32,944 nucleotides of DNA, taken from IMG/VR virus record IMGVR_UViG_3300035670_000829, positions 1-32,944 of that record. One strand, written 5' to 3'. A program made the position numbers and the translations under genes. Under the pieces are notes generated by a model. The model was not told where the DNA came from and did no database searches. It saw only the letters and a program-made list of their open reading frames with translations. Below are positions 6,110 to 15,600 of the stretch, one piece after another. Every line of letters starts with the position of its first letter. Position 1 is the stretch's first letter. This DNA is from a virus.

Positions 6110-7510
6110 TTAGTAACCTATTTGATATCTTGGATCATTAGGATTATCTCCATCGAGTTTAGTATAATCATCATCGTATAATGGATCAATCTCACCAAAT
6201 GATAGAGTTAAACTATATTGTGTCATAGCTCCATCTTCATAAGTAGCATAATTTCCATCAGGAGTGTAATTTACTGAACAATTTTGAAGAGCGCAGGTTT
6301 TAATTTTGTTTACATATTTGTGAGGAGCATTTCTATGGAGATATTCAATATCAAAAACATTTGGTGCTTTTAGGAAAAGATTCCCATTTGTTCTTTTTAC
6401 ACTCATACCTTGTTTGAAAAATCTTATAATTTTTCTTATTGCTTCACTTTCTTTTGGTTCTCTTGCTGACATTAAAAAAGTAAACGAAAATGATCTTAAT
6501 GATGGACCTTGGAATAGTAATTCAACATTATTATTTAAAATTGCACCAGTTGTTCTACTTAAAAAGTTTTCATTGGCTCCCACTGCTGCTCCGGCAAATT
6601 TAGCTGCCAAAGCTGCAGTTATATTTCCTTTTTGCTCTCCTATTACCTTAGATATGTCTTCCGCACTTTTTGCTAATGCCCCTCCTCCTTGAATTATTGC
6701 ACCATAAGCAGCAGCCGCTGCTGCTGCTTGTATAGCATTTATACTGTCTTCTCCCCAGGTAACAGTATTAGAATCTGAAATTTGTGGTTGAATAGGAAGA
6801 GTAACTGCTCCTAGACTTTTCCCTTTATTTTCATTTGAACCATTAAATCCCCCAAGACCAGTTCCAGATTCAAATTGTTTAGGTGCATACTCATACATTG
6901 TAAATTTAATACAATCTTGATCTGCTTTCATATTCAAAGGATATCTATTATCATATCCATAACTATTTCTAAGTTTTCCTGCTCCTATTCCTTGATTAAT
7001 AACTTCGCTTTGGTTAAATGATTCTGGACCTACTGTTCCTACTTGTTCAGAATTTGGATCTTGTTCAATTGTATTTGATAAAGATTTATAACCTTCTGTA
7101 GATGTTATTTTTGCTTTATCTTCATTCGTCGAAGTTGGATTTATTACGTTTTCTATTGTTGATTTTTTTGAGTCATTTTGTAATTTTTTTATTCCATCTG
7201 TACCAATAGATTTAACTACCTCATCATATGTTTTTTGATCAGTAACTGTCCATTTGTTGGTTGATGGAGAAAATGATGTAAAAGGTTTTCCATCCCCTCC
7301 AAAAGTTCCTGATCCTGATTTGTAAAGATCAATTGCTCCAGTTTGATTATTAGAAACTATACTTATACTTTCTTGTGTTGAAGTTCCTGAACGTCCTCCA
7401 GTTTGTGCTATTTGATCTGGTTTTTTAGATATTTGAAGTGGAGGTTTAGTGACATAAGTATTTTCTCCATTTTTTTCCCATCCTTGTCCAGGTTTTTTTT
7501 CTTCAGACAT
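6110..7510 (-). CDS. 48: gp48 baseplate tail-tube cap
   Basis: 466 residues. gp48 sits on the hub and forms the platform from which the tail tube grows with gp54. The conserved part is C-terminal: LLFQGPSLRSFSFTF, then SEAIRKIIRFFKQGM and a closing YSLTLSFGEIDPLYDDD, typical of T4-like cyanophage gp48. The first 180 residues are Ser/Thr/Asn/Gly-rich and poorly structured, and an Ala-rich stretch (AAAAAAAYGAIIQGGG) lies near residue 265. A very strong Shine-Dalgarno (GGGAGGAG on the minus strand, near 7514-7524) precedes the ATG. A minus-strand late box at 7593-7600 probably drives it. Confidence 0.85.
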   Translation of the reverse strand: MSEEKKPGQGWEKNGENTYVTKPPLQISKKPDQIAQTGGRSGTSTQESISIVSNNQTGAIDLYKSGSGTFGGDGKPFTSFSPSTNKWTVTDQKTYDEVVKSIGTDGIKKLQNDSKKSTIENVINPTSTNEDKAKITSTEGYKSLSNTIEQDPNSEQVGTVGPESFNQSEVINQGIGAGKLRNSYGYDNRYPLNMKADQDCIKFTMYEYAPKQFESGTGLGGFNGSNENKGKSLGAVTLPIQPQISDSNTVTWGEDSINAIQAAAAAAAYGAIIQGGGALAKSAEDISKVIGEQKGNITAALAAKFAGAAVGANENFLSRTTGAILNNNVELLFQGPSLRSFSFTFLMSAREPKESEAIRKIIRFFKQGMSVKRTNGNLFLKAPNVFDIEYLHRNAPHKYVNKIKTCALQNCSVNYTPDGNYATYEDGAMTQYSLTLSFGEIDPLYDDDYTKLDGDNPNDPRYQIGY

Positions 7511-7591
7511 TAGAACTCCTCCCTAACAAGGAACCAGAAAATGCAAGTTGGATTCTTTTTATGCTGCATTAGAATAGAAGTTCTTTATAAT

Positions 7592-8059
7592 TTATTTATT
7601 ACGATACTTAATCCCTAAATCATCTTCTGTAAGTATTTTAAATATCAATCCTCTATCTTTACACCATTCTTCTGCATATCTCCACTTACTTAAATTTTTT
7701 TCATAGGTAATCATTTCATTAATATAAGTTTTTTGTCTTTTTCTTGAAGTCTGTTCTGGTGGTTTTGTTTGTTTTTTTGGTTTTATTTCCACCACATAGT
7801 TTTTAATAGACCCTTGATTATCTTTTACTTTTATGAAAAGATCTGGAAAATATCTTCTGATTCTTCTTGTAGTTTCATCAAAATATGGAATAAAAAATTC
7901 TTCAGATCCATATTCTAATACATCTGGATTTCTATCACACCTTTGAAGTGCAACCAACTCCCAAGAACTTCTGTAAATTATATTGTTAATATCTCCTTTA
8001 TATTTTTCAGGATTTTGTGGTCTAAATTTACCTTGATGATATTTTTCTTCTCTTCTCAT
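7592..8059 (-). CDS. 4: gp4 head-completion protein
   Basis: 155 residues matching T4 gp4 (gp50/65), which completes the DNA-filled head before tail joining and has a nuclease-like fold. The N-terminal basic stretch (KYHQGKFRPQNPEKY) is followed by IIYRSSWELVALQRCDRNP, a PD-like YFPDLFIKV and VVEIKPKKQ, an E...PD...ExK pattern of the PD-(D/E)XK fold. The C-terminus holds WRYAEEWCKDRGLIFKILTEDDL. First gene of the minus-strand block; it diverges from gene 54 across a 31-base gap with overlapping candidate promoters. Confidence 0.88.
   Translation of the reverse strand: MRREEKYHQGKFRPQNPEKYKGDINNIIYRSSWELVALQRCDRNPDVLEYGSEEFFIPYFDETTRRIRRYFPDLFIKVKDNQGSIKNYVVEIKPKKQTKPPEQTSRKRQKTYINEMITYEKNLSKWRYAEEWCKDRGLIFKILTEDDLGIKYRNK
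7593..7600 (-). promoter_or_regulatory. candidate late promoter for genes 48-53
   Basis: Minus-strand AATAAATA (plus strand TATTTATT) overlapping the last codons of gene 4. The start would fall near 7585, giving a leader of about 75 bases before gene 48. The 7511-7591 interval otherwise contains only this leader and the strong gene 48 ribosome-binding site. Confidence 0.5.
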
Positions 8060-8067
8060 AAATACAA

Positions 8068-8088
8068 TATAAACAAAGAATATTTATT
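8068..8088. promoter_or_regulatory. candidate divergent late promoters between genes 4 and 54
   Basis: Plus strand TATAAACA at 8068-8075 (one mismatch to TATAAATA) points at gene 54. On the minus strand AATAAATA, read from 8088 to 8081, points at gene 4. The 31-base gap holds both boxes and little else, so leaders would be only about 10-15 bases. The minus box is the better match. Confidence 0.45.
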
Positions 8089-8090
8089 CG

Positions 8091-8891
8091 ATGGCATCGC
8101 CAACTCCAAGAACTAGGAAGATATTGGATATTAAGAGAATCATAATGCAACCTGCATTAACTTCTCATTATGAGGTTTATATAAAACCACCTTCTACGGC
8201 AGAATCATTCATTAAGCAAAGTGGATTTTCTGGGGAAATAACAGATATTCTTACATTAACTTGTTCTGATGCAAGTCTCCCTGGATCTACTCTTACGACT
8301 CACGAATTGAATAATGATTATACTGGGGTTACTCAAAGGCACGCATATAGAAGAATTTATGATGATAGAGCAGACTTTACTTTTTATGTAAATCAATCTT
8401 ACGATCAAATTCGTTACTTTGAATCTTGGTTAAGATGGATTTCTGGAGAACAAGTTACTGGATCAAAAGATATTAATAATTTTTATAGAGTTAGGTATCC
8501 AAATGAATATAAGTCTGAGTTTATGAGTATTACAAAATTTGAAAGAAATATTGGAACAAAAGAATCTTCAAAAACTATGGTATATGATTTTATTAATGCA
8601 TTTCCTGTATCTATAAATTCTATGCCAGTTTCATACGAGTCATCTCAGTTACTTAAAGTAACAGTTGGATTTTCTTTTGATCGTTATGTTGCAGGTAATA
8701 TAAAAGAAAATGCTGGAGTTTCTGAGCCTGGTCAAACTACATCAAAGACTGCCCCTACAAATCCATTTGATTTAACTCAAGCAGATCAATCTAGTATTAA
8801 TACAAATGCTTTTCAGCAAGGTTTTAATCTTGGAAACTTTTCCCCAGGAACTCTTACTAATACTAATTTTGCTAATGTTAGTGGTATCTAA
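8091..8891 (+). CDS. 54: gp54 tail-tube initiator
   Basis: 266 residues related to T4 gp54, which has the tail-tube fold and starts tube polymerisation on gp48. The conserved body includes HYEVYIKPPS, ITDILTLTCSDASLPGSTL, a segment around HAYRRIYDDRADFTFYVN and LKVTVGFSFDRYV, the LPG...beta hallmark shared with tube proteins. The C-terminal 50 residues are Asn/Thr/Gly/Phe-rich. After the TAA stop the same frame stays open for 17 more codons with the same composition, suggesting that the tail was once longer. Faces gene 4 divergently and precedes the hub/chaperone genes. Confidence 0.78.
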   Translation: MASPTPRTRKILDIKRIIMQPALTSHYEVYIKPPSTAESFIKQSGFSGEITDILTLTCSDASLPGSTLTTHELNNDYTGVTQRHAYRRIYDDRADFTFYVNQSYDQIRYFESWLRWISGEQVTGSKDINNFYRVRYPNEYKSEFMSITKFERNIGTKESSKTMVYDFINAFPVSINSMPVSYESSQLLKVTVGFSFDRYVAGNIKENAGVSEPGQTTSKTAPTNPFDLTQADQSSINTNAFQQGFNLGNFSPGTLTNTNFANVSGI

Positions 8892-8954
8892 TTATCCAAT
8901 CCTTTCTCTGGAAATACTAATACACTCAATACTCAATTATTCTAATAAAATCTT

Positions 8955-8962
8955 CATAAATA
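8955..8962 (+). promoter_or_regulatory. candidate late promoter CATAAATA for gene 26
   Basis: NATAAATA match 29 bases before the gene 26 ATG, with a strong AAGGAG ribosome-binding site at about 8982-8987 in between. Transcription would start near 8969. It would serve the gene 26/51, tape-measure and following hub genes. Confidence 0.6.
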
Positions 8963-8990
8963 AAATACCTGAGTTTATTGTAAGGAGATT

Positions 8991-9710
8991 ATGCCTTTAC
9001 CAAAAATTGCTACACCAACTTATGAACTTGAATTGCCTTCAACTGGACAGACAATTAAGTATAGACCTTTCTTAGTTAAAGAGGAAAAACTTTTGGTCAT
9101 TGCTTTAGAGTCTGAAGATACTAAACAAATTACTACCGCAATTAAAACAGTCATTAAAAACTGTGTTGAAACAAAAGGAATTAAAGTAGAATCTTTACCT
9201 ACTTTTGACATTGAATATTTGTTCTTAAATATTCGTGCAAAATCAGTTGGTGAAGAAATAGAATTAAATGTTATTTGTCCAGATGACGAAGAGACAAATG
9301 TGACTGTTAAAATAGATGTTGATGATATTAAAGTTAAAACTAATCCAGATCATACTAACAAAATTAAGTTAGATGATTCTTTGATGATGGAAATGAAATA
9401 TCCTTCTCTAGATCAGTTTATTAAAAATAACTTTGATATGTCTAGTAATAATGCAATGGAGCAGTCATTTGAACTTGTTGCATCTTGTGTGGATAAAATC
9501 TATAATGAAGAAGAAGTTTGGTCTGCTGCTGATGTGACTAAAAAAGAACTAATGGATTTTCTTGATCAAATGAATTCATCTCAATTTAAAGAAATTGAAA
9601 AGTTCTTTGAGACTATGCCAAAACTTTCTCATACAATTAATGTGACAAATCCTAATACTAATGTTGAAAGTGAAGTCATTCTTGAAGGGTTATCAAGTTT
9701 TTTCGCATAG
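8991..9710 (+). CDS. 26: gp26 hub-assembly protein / tail chaperone (T4_baseplate family)
   Basis: 239 residues matching the gp26-type T4_baseplate family: MPLPKIATPTYELELPSTGQ start, FLVKEEKLLVIALES, and DIEYLFLNIRAKSVGE. In T4, gp26 is needed for hub assembly; I infer a chaperone role for the tape measure by position. A strong AAGGAG ribosome-binding site precedes the ATG. The gene ends with a TTTTTTC heptamer in the exact phase required for -1 slippage, two codons before the TAG stop, and the -1 frame leads straight into the next small frame. So two products are predicted: gp26 (239 aa) and a gp26-51 fusion of about 301 aa. Confidence 0.85.
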   Translation: MPLPKIATPTYELELPSTGQTIKYRPFLVKEEKLLVIALESEDTKQITTAIKTVIKNCVETKGIKVESLPTFDIEYLFLNIRAKSVGEEIELNVICPDDEETNVTVKIDVDDIKVKTNPDHTNKIKLDDSLMMEMKYPSLDQFIKNNFDMSSNNAMEQSFELVASCVDKIYNEEEVWSAADVTKKELMDFLDQMNSSQFKEIEKFFETMPKLSHTINVTNPNTNVESEVILEGLSSFFA

Positions 9711-9728
9711 CAATGATCCATATGGATC
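9685..9728 (+). promoter_or_regulatory. programmed -1 ribosomal frameshift site at the gene 26 end
   Basis: Four elements in order: SD-like AAGGG at 9685-9689; eight bases later the heptamer T TTT TTC at 9698-9704, in the gene 26 phase agT-TTT-TTC; the gene 26 TAG at 9708-9710; and after a 10-base spacer a 5-bp GATCC/GGATC hairpin with a 4-base loop at 9715-9728. A -1 slip gives the next codon at 9704, which is in frame with the ORF that contains the ATG at 9713. No stop intervenes. SD-like and hairpin stimulators flank slippery heptamers in known bacterial and phage sites; efficiency cannot be judged here. Confidence 0.72.
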
Positions 9729-9895
9729 TTGAATCATATTTCAAACTAAACTTTTCCCTAATGCAATACCATAAATATTCATTGACGGAAATTGAAAATA
9801 TGATTCCTTGGGAAAGGGATATTTACGTTGAATTATTAAAGCAACACATAGAAGAAGAAGAATCTAAACAGAAGCAACAAAGTAATGGCTGGTAA
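9713..9895 (+). CDS. 51: gp51-like frame, likely translated as a gp26-51 fusion
   Basis: 60 residues from ATG 9713 (another ATG at 9722). The sequence around FKLNFSLMQYHKYSLTEIENMIPWERDIYVELLKQHIEEE matches the small protein called gp51 (hub-assembly catalyst) in T4-like cyanophages, much shorter than T4 gp51 (about 249 aa). The MIPWERDIYVELL motif resembles the second domain of frameshifted tail-assembly chaperones of other long-tailed phages. Neither ATG has a proper Shine-Dalgarno sequence, while the frameshift site at 9698-9704 reaches this frame directly, so the fusion may be its main form. Its end overlaps the ATG of the tape-measure-like gene by 11 bases. A CATAAATA at 9770-9777 inside it could be a promoter for that gene (weak case). 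Confidence 0.68.
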   Translation: MIHMDLESYFKLNFSLMQYHKYSLTEIENMIPWERDIYVELLKQHIEEEESKQKQQSNGW

Positions 9896-12680
9896 TCAAA
9901 AAGTTGCTACAGAAAATATCAATGAAGTAATTTTAAGATTATTGAAGATCAATTCTGGATTGGAACTTGATTACCAGACTTACTATGAAATAATAAAGAA
10001 AAAATTAGCATTTGCTAGATTGGTAGGAAAAGAACTTCCTAGAGAAGAGGATGAACTTTTAAGAAATGAATTTAAGAGAGTTAAAAATAAGAAAGGTAGA
10101 TTTAAAGTAAAGACCTCTAAGGCAAAAGTATCAGTTTCTCCTTCTTCCCCTTCATCTGGAGGAGGGGGAAATCGACCAAGAGGAGGAAAACTTGTAGTAA
10201 ATAATTCTTTTTTCCAACAATATGTTGACCCAGTAAAAGTTAGAGACATTACAGAGAAGTCCACTATAATTTCTAGATCATCATCTGATAATTCTGAATC
10301 ATTAAAAACTTCTTTAGATAATATTAATAAAACTCTTGATTCAATCGTTAATACTCTAACGGACATTAATGAACGAAATAAGAATCAATTAGAAGAGAAA
10401 AGAAAAGAAGAAGAAAATAAAAAAAGAAAATCAAAAGAGGGTGAATTAGAGTCTAAAACTTTTGATGGAATTAAGAAAGTAATATCTGTAATTACTAAAC
10501 CATTTCAATCTATTTGGGATAAGATACTTAATTTTATTGGTAGTATAATTCTTGGAAGAGTATTAATTAAACTTGTAAATTGGATTGCTGATCCTCAAAA
10601 TCAAGGAAAGATTCAAAGTATTATAAGATTTTTTGTCGATCATTGGCCAACTCTTTTAGCATTATACTTAAGATTTGGGACGGGAATAGGAAAGTTTGTT
10701 GGTACTTTAACTAGAGTATTAATAAAGGGATCTTTTAAGTTAGTAAAACTTACAGCACAACTTGCTGCTAAAGCAGGATTAAAAGGTGCTGGAAGATTTG
10801 CTAAATTTCTTGGTGGTAGAAAAGGTAGAGTATTAGCAACTGGACTTAGCATTGCTGGTGATGTTGCTATTACTGCTGGAACTGCATATGGTGCGAGTAA
10901 ACTTTTAGGAGGAGGAGATAATAAGAATCAGCAGGAAACACCTCCCACACAAGGATTTTCTGGAGGAGGATTTGTAAGAATTCCTAAGTTTGCTGGTGGG
11001 GGTTTTGCAAACTTTAATAAGATATTTGGTGGTGCTTCTATGGGGGCAATGTTTGGACCTATGGGTATGCTTGCTGGTGCTGGAATAGGTGCTGCCGCAA
11101 GTTCTGGAGTGGTTAGTGGACCAAAAGGAAGAGATAAGGTTCCTGCGATGCTTACAGATGGTGAATTTGTTATGTCGGTTGGTGCTGTCAACAAGTATGG
11201 AGTAGATACCTTAGAAGCAATGAATGCTGCAGGAGGTGGTACAAACCAACCTCAAGTAGTTGGAGGGAAAACTTATGCTGTTGGTGGGGGTTATATTGGC
11301 GAAATCCCAAGAGAAACTAAATCTTATAGGAGTAGATTTGGTGAGGATTTCACATCTAATCTATCTAATAATCAACCTCATAAAATTTCAAACCATTATA
11401 ATTCTTTACAAAATTCTGAAAATATATTATCAGATCAAATTAAAATCAATAGATCTAATTTAAGAGAATCTGGATATAGGACAGCACCAGAATCTAGAAT
11501 GCTTCCTGCTACTAGACAATCAAGTGCTAATTTAATGAGAGTAACGGCAAGAACTACAAGCGGTTCAAGAGCACCAAAGTCTTCGTTTAATAGATATCGC
11601 CCAGGTGCAACTCTTAGAGCAACGGGACCAGGAATGCAAAACTTTTCAGAATTACAAAGATTTGTTGGCCAATCTGGAACTATGAGACCTCTTGGGACTA
11701 TGAGAGATGGTCGGTTTGGAAATCTTAAATCTCTTGGAGTTGAAATGCTTGCAGATTACTTAATGGAAAGGGGATTTGATAAAATAAATGCAATGATAGT
11801 TGCGAATAAAATTAATGAGGGTAAAAAATTAACTGGGGTTGGTAGAGAAAATTATATAGAAAAGTTAAGAAATGTGGTTCAAAAAGAAGAAAGATGGCAA
11901 AGTGGAATTGGTGGATTATATGATGCTATTGTTGGAATGGGTAAACAATCAAGATCTCAAAAAATGTCTGAAAGTTCAAGAGCAATTCTTGAAGGGATTG
12001 GTTCTGGTGTATATCAAGGTGGTGGGATTAAAGGTGGTTGGGGATTGAAAAAGCAAGAGTTTAAGGATATGCCTAAAACTCAAATAATGACTGATAAGGG
12101 CAGACCTTTTGTTGGACATAAGGCAATGAGGGGCGGAAAACCAGTTTATGTAAGAGGACCACAACCTGGAACTGGAACTACAAATCCACTTGAAGCACTT
12201 GGAAGAATGTTAAATCCAAATGCATATAAAGAAAATGATGCTCGTATTGCAAGAGAAAAGCATAAAGAAGCAATGGTAAATGCATTAGAGAATATGCAAG
12301 CACAAGGTATGGCACCTGAAGCTCAAGCAAGAATGATGAAGCAAATGGGTGGCAATTTAAAAGATGCTCAAAATGATCTAAATTATAGAAAGAAAACAAA
12401 AGCAAGAATTGCAAGTGGTGAGTTAAAATCTGGTGGCAGAAAACGTACAAGTCAAGAACAAATGAGAATAAAGATATCAAAATCTCAAACAAAAAAACAA
12501 CCACCAAAACCATTACCAAAACCAAAACCAAAATATAATCCTGCTGGAGGAGGAATGGGAGGAAGAAGAGGAAGTGGATCAAATCCTTCCAGAAAAGGTA
12601 CTAATCCACCATCATTTTCTCCAACCCATAGTTCTAAGTCTACAAAAACTGCAAGAAGCACCTTGGGAGTTAAGAGATAA
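9885..12680 (+). CDS. tape-measure-like tail protein 1
   Basis: 931 residues. Order of regions: helical N-terminus with a Ser/Gly-rich linker (about 85-105), a charged coiled coil rich in Lys/Glu (about 125-195), a long hydrophobic helical block (about 200-310, FIGSIILGRVLIKLVNWI), a Gly/Ala-rich segment (about 350-405), then GPKGRDKVPAMLTDGEFV (about 412-430), a motif seen repeatedly in phage tape-measure proteins, and a basic Lys/Pro/Gly-rich C-terminus. Tape measures set tail length and pass into the host during ejection; this protein is longer than T4 gp29 (590 aa). Position right after the gp26/51 chaperone pair supports the role. Its relation to the next, similarly built gene is unclear; one of the two may be gp29 proper and the other a hub or tube-lumen protein. 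Confidence 0.6.
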   Translation: MAGNQKVATENINEVILRLLKINSGLELDYQTYYEIIKKKLAFARLVGKELPREEDELLRNEFKRVKNKKGRFKVKTSKAKVSVSPSSPSSGGGGNRPRGGKLVVNNSFFQQYVDPVKVRDITEKSTIISRSSSDNSESLKTSLDNINKTLDSIVNTLTDINERNKNQLEEKRKEEENKKRKSKEGELESKTFDGIKKVISVITKPFQSIWDKILNFIGSIILGRVLIKLVNWIADPQNQGKIQSIIRFFVDHWPTLLALYLRFGTGIGKFVGTLTRVLIKGSFKLVKLTAQLAAKAGLKGAGRFAKFLGGRKGRVLATGLSIAGDVAITAGTAYGASKLLGGGDNKNQQETPPTQGFSGGGFVRIPKFAGGGFANFNKIFGGASMGAMFGPMGMLAGAGIGAAASSGVVSGPKGRDKVPAMLTDGEFVMSVGAVNKYGVDTLEAMNAAGGGTNQPQVVGGKTYAVGGGYIGEIPRETKSYRSRFGEDFTSNLSNNQPHKISNHYNSLQNSENILSDQIKINRSNLRESGYRTAPESRMLPATRQSSANLMRVTARTTSGSRAPKSSFNRYRPGATLRATGPGMQNFSELQRFVGQSGTMRPLGTMRDGRFGNLKSLGVEMLADYLMERGFDKINAMIVANKINEGKKLTGVGRENYIEKLRNVVQKEERWQSGIGGLYDAIVGMGKQSRSQKMSESSRAILEGIGSGVYQGGGIKGGWGLKKQEFKDMPKTQIMTDKGRPFVGHKAMRGGKPVYVRGPQPGTGTTNPLEALGRMLNPNAYKENDARIAREKHKEAMVNALENMQAQGMAPEAQARMMKQMGGNLKDAQNDLNYRKKTKARIASGELKSGGRKRTSQEQMRIKISKSQTKKQPPKPLPKPKPKYNPAGGGMGGRRGSGSNPSRKGTNPPSFSPTHSSKSTKTARSTLGVKR

Positions 12681-12685
12681 GATCG

Positions 12686-15600
12686 ATGGCAAAACTACTT
12701 CCTTCATCAAAATCTTCAACATCTTCTATAGTCAAAGCAGATAAGTTTTTAAATTTTAGTAAACCTTCTGCTAAAATAGCAAAGATATCTCCTATATCTG
12801 ACACTGTAAAGCAGATTGAAAACAAGGTTATTCAGGTTGATAAATTACTAAAAGATTCTTTACTTCTTTCAAAAAAGGAAGGTAAAAAAACAAGAATTAA
12901 AAAAGAAGGAGAAGAATTTTCCGAAAGAGAAAAGGATTTAGAAAAGAAACTTCCAAAACCCGAAAAGGGAGTTAAACTGCCATCTACTCCAAAACTTGGT
13001 TTTTTTGGATGGATTAAAAACTTTATCACTCAAACTATTCTTGGATTTCTTGCAGTTAGGTTAATCGGATTTCTTCCTCAACTATTAAAAATACTTCCAG
13101 TAATTATTAATGTAAGTGATTTTATTATTGATTGGGGAGGAAAATTATTAGATGGATTAATAACCTTTGTTGATTGGGGTTACAAAGCAATTGATGGAAC
13201 CCGTGGATTTATTAAAAATATTGGTGGTGAAGGACTTGCACAAAATTTTGATAAATTTGCTGGTGCAATTGATAATTTAATTGAAGTTGCTGTAATTGCT
13301 GCACTAGTAACTGCTGGTAGTGATAGTTTTGGTGGTAGGGATAGAGTAGATCCAAAAAAAGGATTTGATGTTAAAGGTGGAAGGGTAATAGGAAAAGAAG
13401 CACAAAGAAGATATGCTCAAAGATTTGGAAGAGAGCAATTTATAGATAGATTTGGAAAAAATAATTTAGGAAACTTACAAGGTGGAGTAAGAAGAGGAGC
13501 ATTTCAAAGAGGTGCTCGTAATGCTTTTGTTGGTCTTGCTGGAAAAGGTGGTGCTAAACAAGTTCTTAACTTTGTAAGACCTCTTACAAAACGACTTCCA
13601 ATTATTGGTGGATTATTAGACTTTGGTTTGTCTGTTGCTCTTGGGGAAGATCCTGGTAGAGCAGCATTCAAAGCAATTGGAGCAACACTTTTTGGTGCGT
13701 TAGGCGCTGCTATTGGTTCTCTTGCCTTTGGCGCTGGTGCTATAGTTGGTGGTATATTAGGTGGTATTGGTGGTGATGCTTTAGGTGGAGCACTTTATGA
13801 TATTCTTTTTAGGAATAAAAAACCAACTCAAAAGCAAGCAAAAACTAATAAACTTGCTGGAGGAGGAAAACCAGTATCTACAAGAGGTGGAGGAAAAACT
13901 GTATCTTCTTCTCCAAGAAGAACATTAAAGAAAAAGAAACCAAAAAGAACTATATCTTTTATTCCTAGAAAAATAAAACCCGGTGCTAATACTGGAGGAG
14001 AAGAAAAAGTAAGAAAGGTATTTCCAAATCCCGAAAAATCTTGGTGGGATCCTTTTGGATTATTTACTGGGAAAAGTAAAGAACAACCTCAAGAGACTAA
14101 AAAACCAACACAAAAAACAACAAATCCTCAAGAATTTTTAGTCAAAAGTAATGATGATTTAGGAAGGGCAGACTTTTTTGGTCCATTCTTTACTATTGCT
14201 TTGAAGAGTGTTTTGGGACAAAAACCTGATTTATTAGATTATAGAAATGCTGGTAAAGGATTAAATTCCTGGATTCAAACTACATTTAAGTCTGGAGTTT
14301 TGGGATTTGCTGGAGGTGGTGAAGTTGATGCTCAAAAATACTTTGAAGGAGAGGATTATACAAATATAATTGCAAAAACAGTTGAAGATTCTGTATCTAA
14401 AGAAGTTGACACTACAATTAGAAATTTATCTAAAGAATTATCTTTAAGACCTGTTGGTAGAGAAGAGATGCTTGATAAAAATAATGAACCATCTGATGAA
14501 GCAACTGATGAAGATGTTGAGAGGGGAGGATTAACTTCTGGAAAATGGGGTCCATTATTAGATTTAATATCATCTGTAGAATCTGCAGGAGGTTCATATG
14601 ATAGTAGATATGGAGGAATTTATCCTGGATATTCAAAATTAACAATTGCTCAAGCTGATGCTGTTCAGAAGGCAAATTATAGAAAATGGGGATCTGCAGC
14701 ATCTGGAAAATATCAATTTATGAATATTGCAGGGCAAGCTGCTTATGCTGGATTAAAACCGAATGATCTTTTTAGTCCAGAAAATCAGGATAAAATGGCT
14801 ATAGCTCTTATTGAAAAGAAGAGATATGGTAGAGATTGGTTATCTGGAAAAATATCGGATCCAGAATTTGCGAAATATCTTTCGATGGAATGGGCAGGAT
14901 TGCCTAGAGGAAATGATAATTTATCTTATTATCACGGAGATGGTAGGAATAAGGCTCACACTACTTTTGATAAAGTTTTAAAATCATTATCAAAAGTCAA
15001 ACAAGGAGGATATTCCAAATCTGAATTATCAAAAGATCAAAATATAAAAATGGGGAAAGGTTATGGAAAAGGGGGTCAAAAAATTGCAGGAGATCTTGGT
15101 GATTTTATGAAAGCAAATAGATCCAAACTTCCTGTTACTGGGGATATTCATAGACATCCAAGACATCCTCCTTGGGAAAAAACTGGACATACTGCTGGAT
15201 CATTACATTATCAAGGAAGGGCGATTGATTTGGGTGGTTGGGCTCCATCAAATAGAAATAGTGGTGGTAGGGATGAACAAGCTCCTGTTATAAAAGCAAT
15301 ATTAGAATGGAATAAAAAAAATGGATATAGTCCAGTTGAACTTATACACCATTCTCCTAGATATAAAAATGTCGGTTCATATCGAGCAGACCATAATGAT
15401 CACGTTCACGTTGCTTATGCTAGAGGTGGTGAAACTCTAGATGGTCCTCACATTGCAATGGTCGGAGAAGAAGGAACTGAATATGTAATTGATGCAGATT
15501 CTTACAGAGAAATTGAAAAGGTTGCCCCAGGACTTCTTGATATACTAAATTATGATGTTCACGATAGAAATTCATTGAAAAAGTATATGCCTTCAATTAT

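Noticed and set aside
6414-6692. Plus-strand ORF of 92 codons opposite gene 48
   Set aside because: Shadow of the Ala-rich, well-supported gene 48 frame; no promoter or ribosome-binding site.
7510-7569. Minus-strand 19-codon ORF whose TAA overlaps the gene 48 ATG
   Set aside because: No ribosome-binding site of its own, and the strong GGGAGGAG in its last codons clearly serves gene 48; an ORF this short arises easily by chance.
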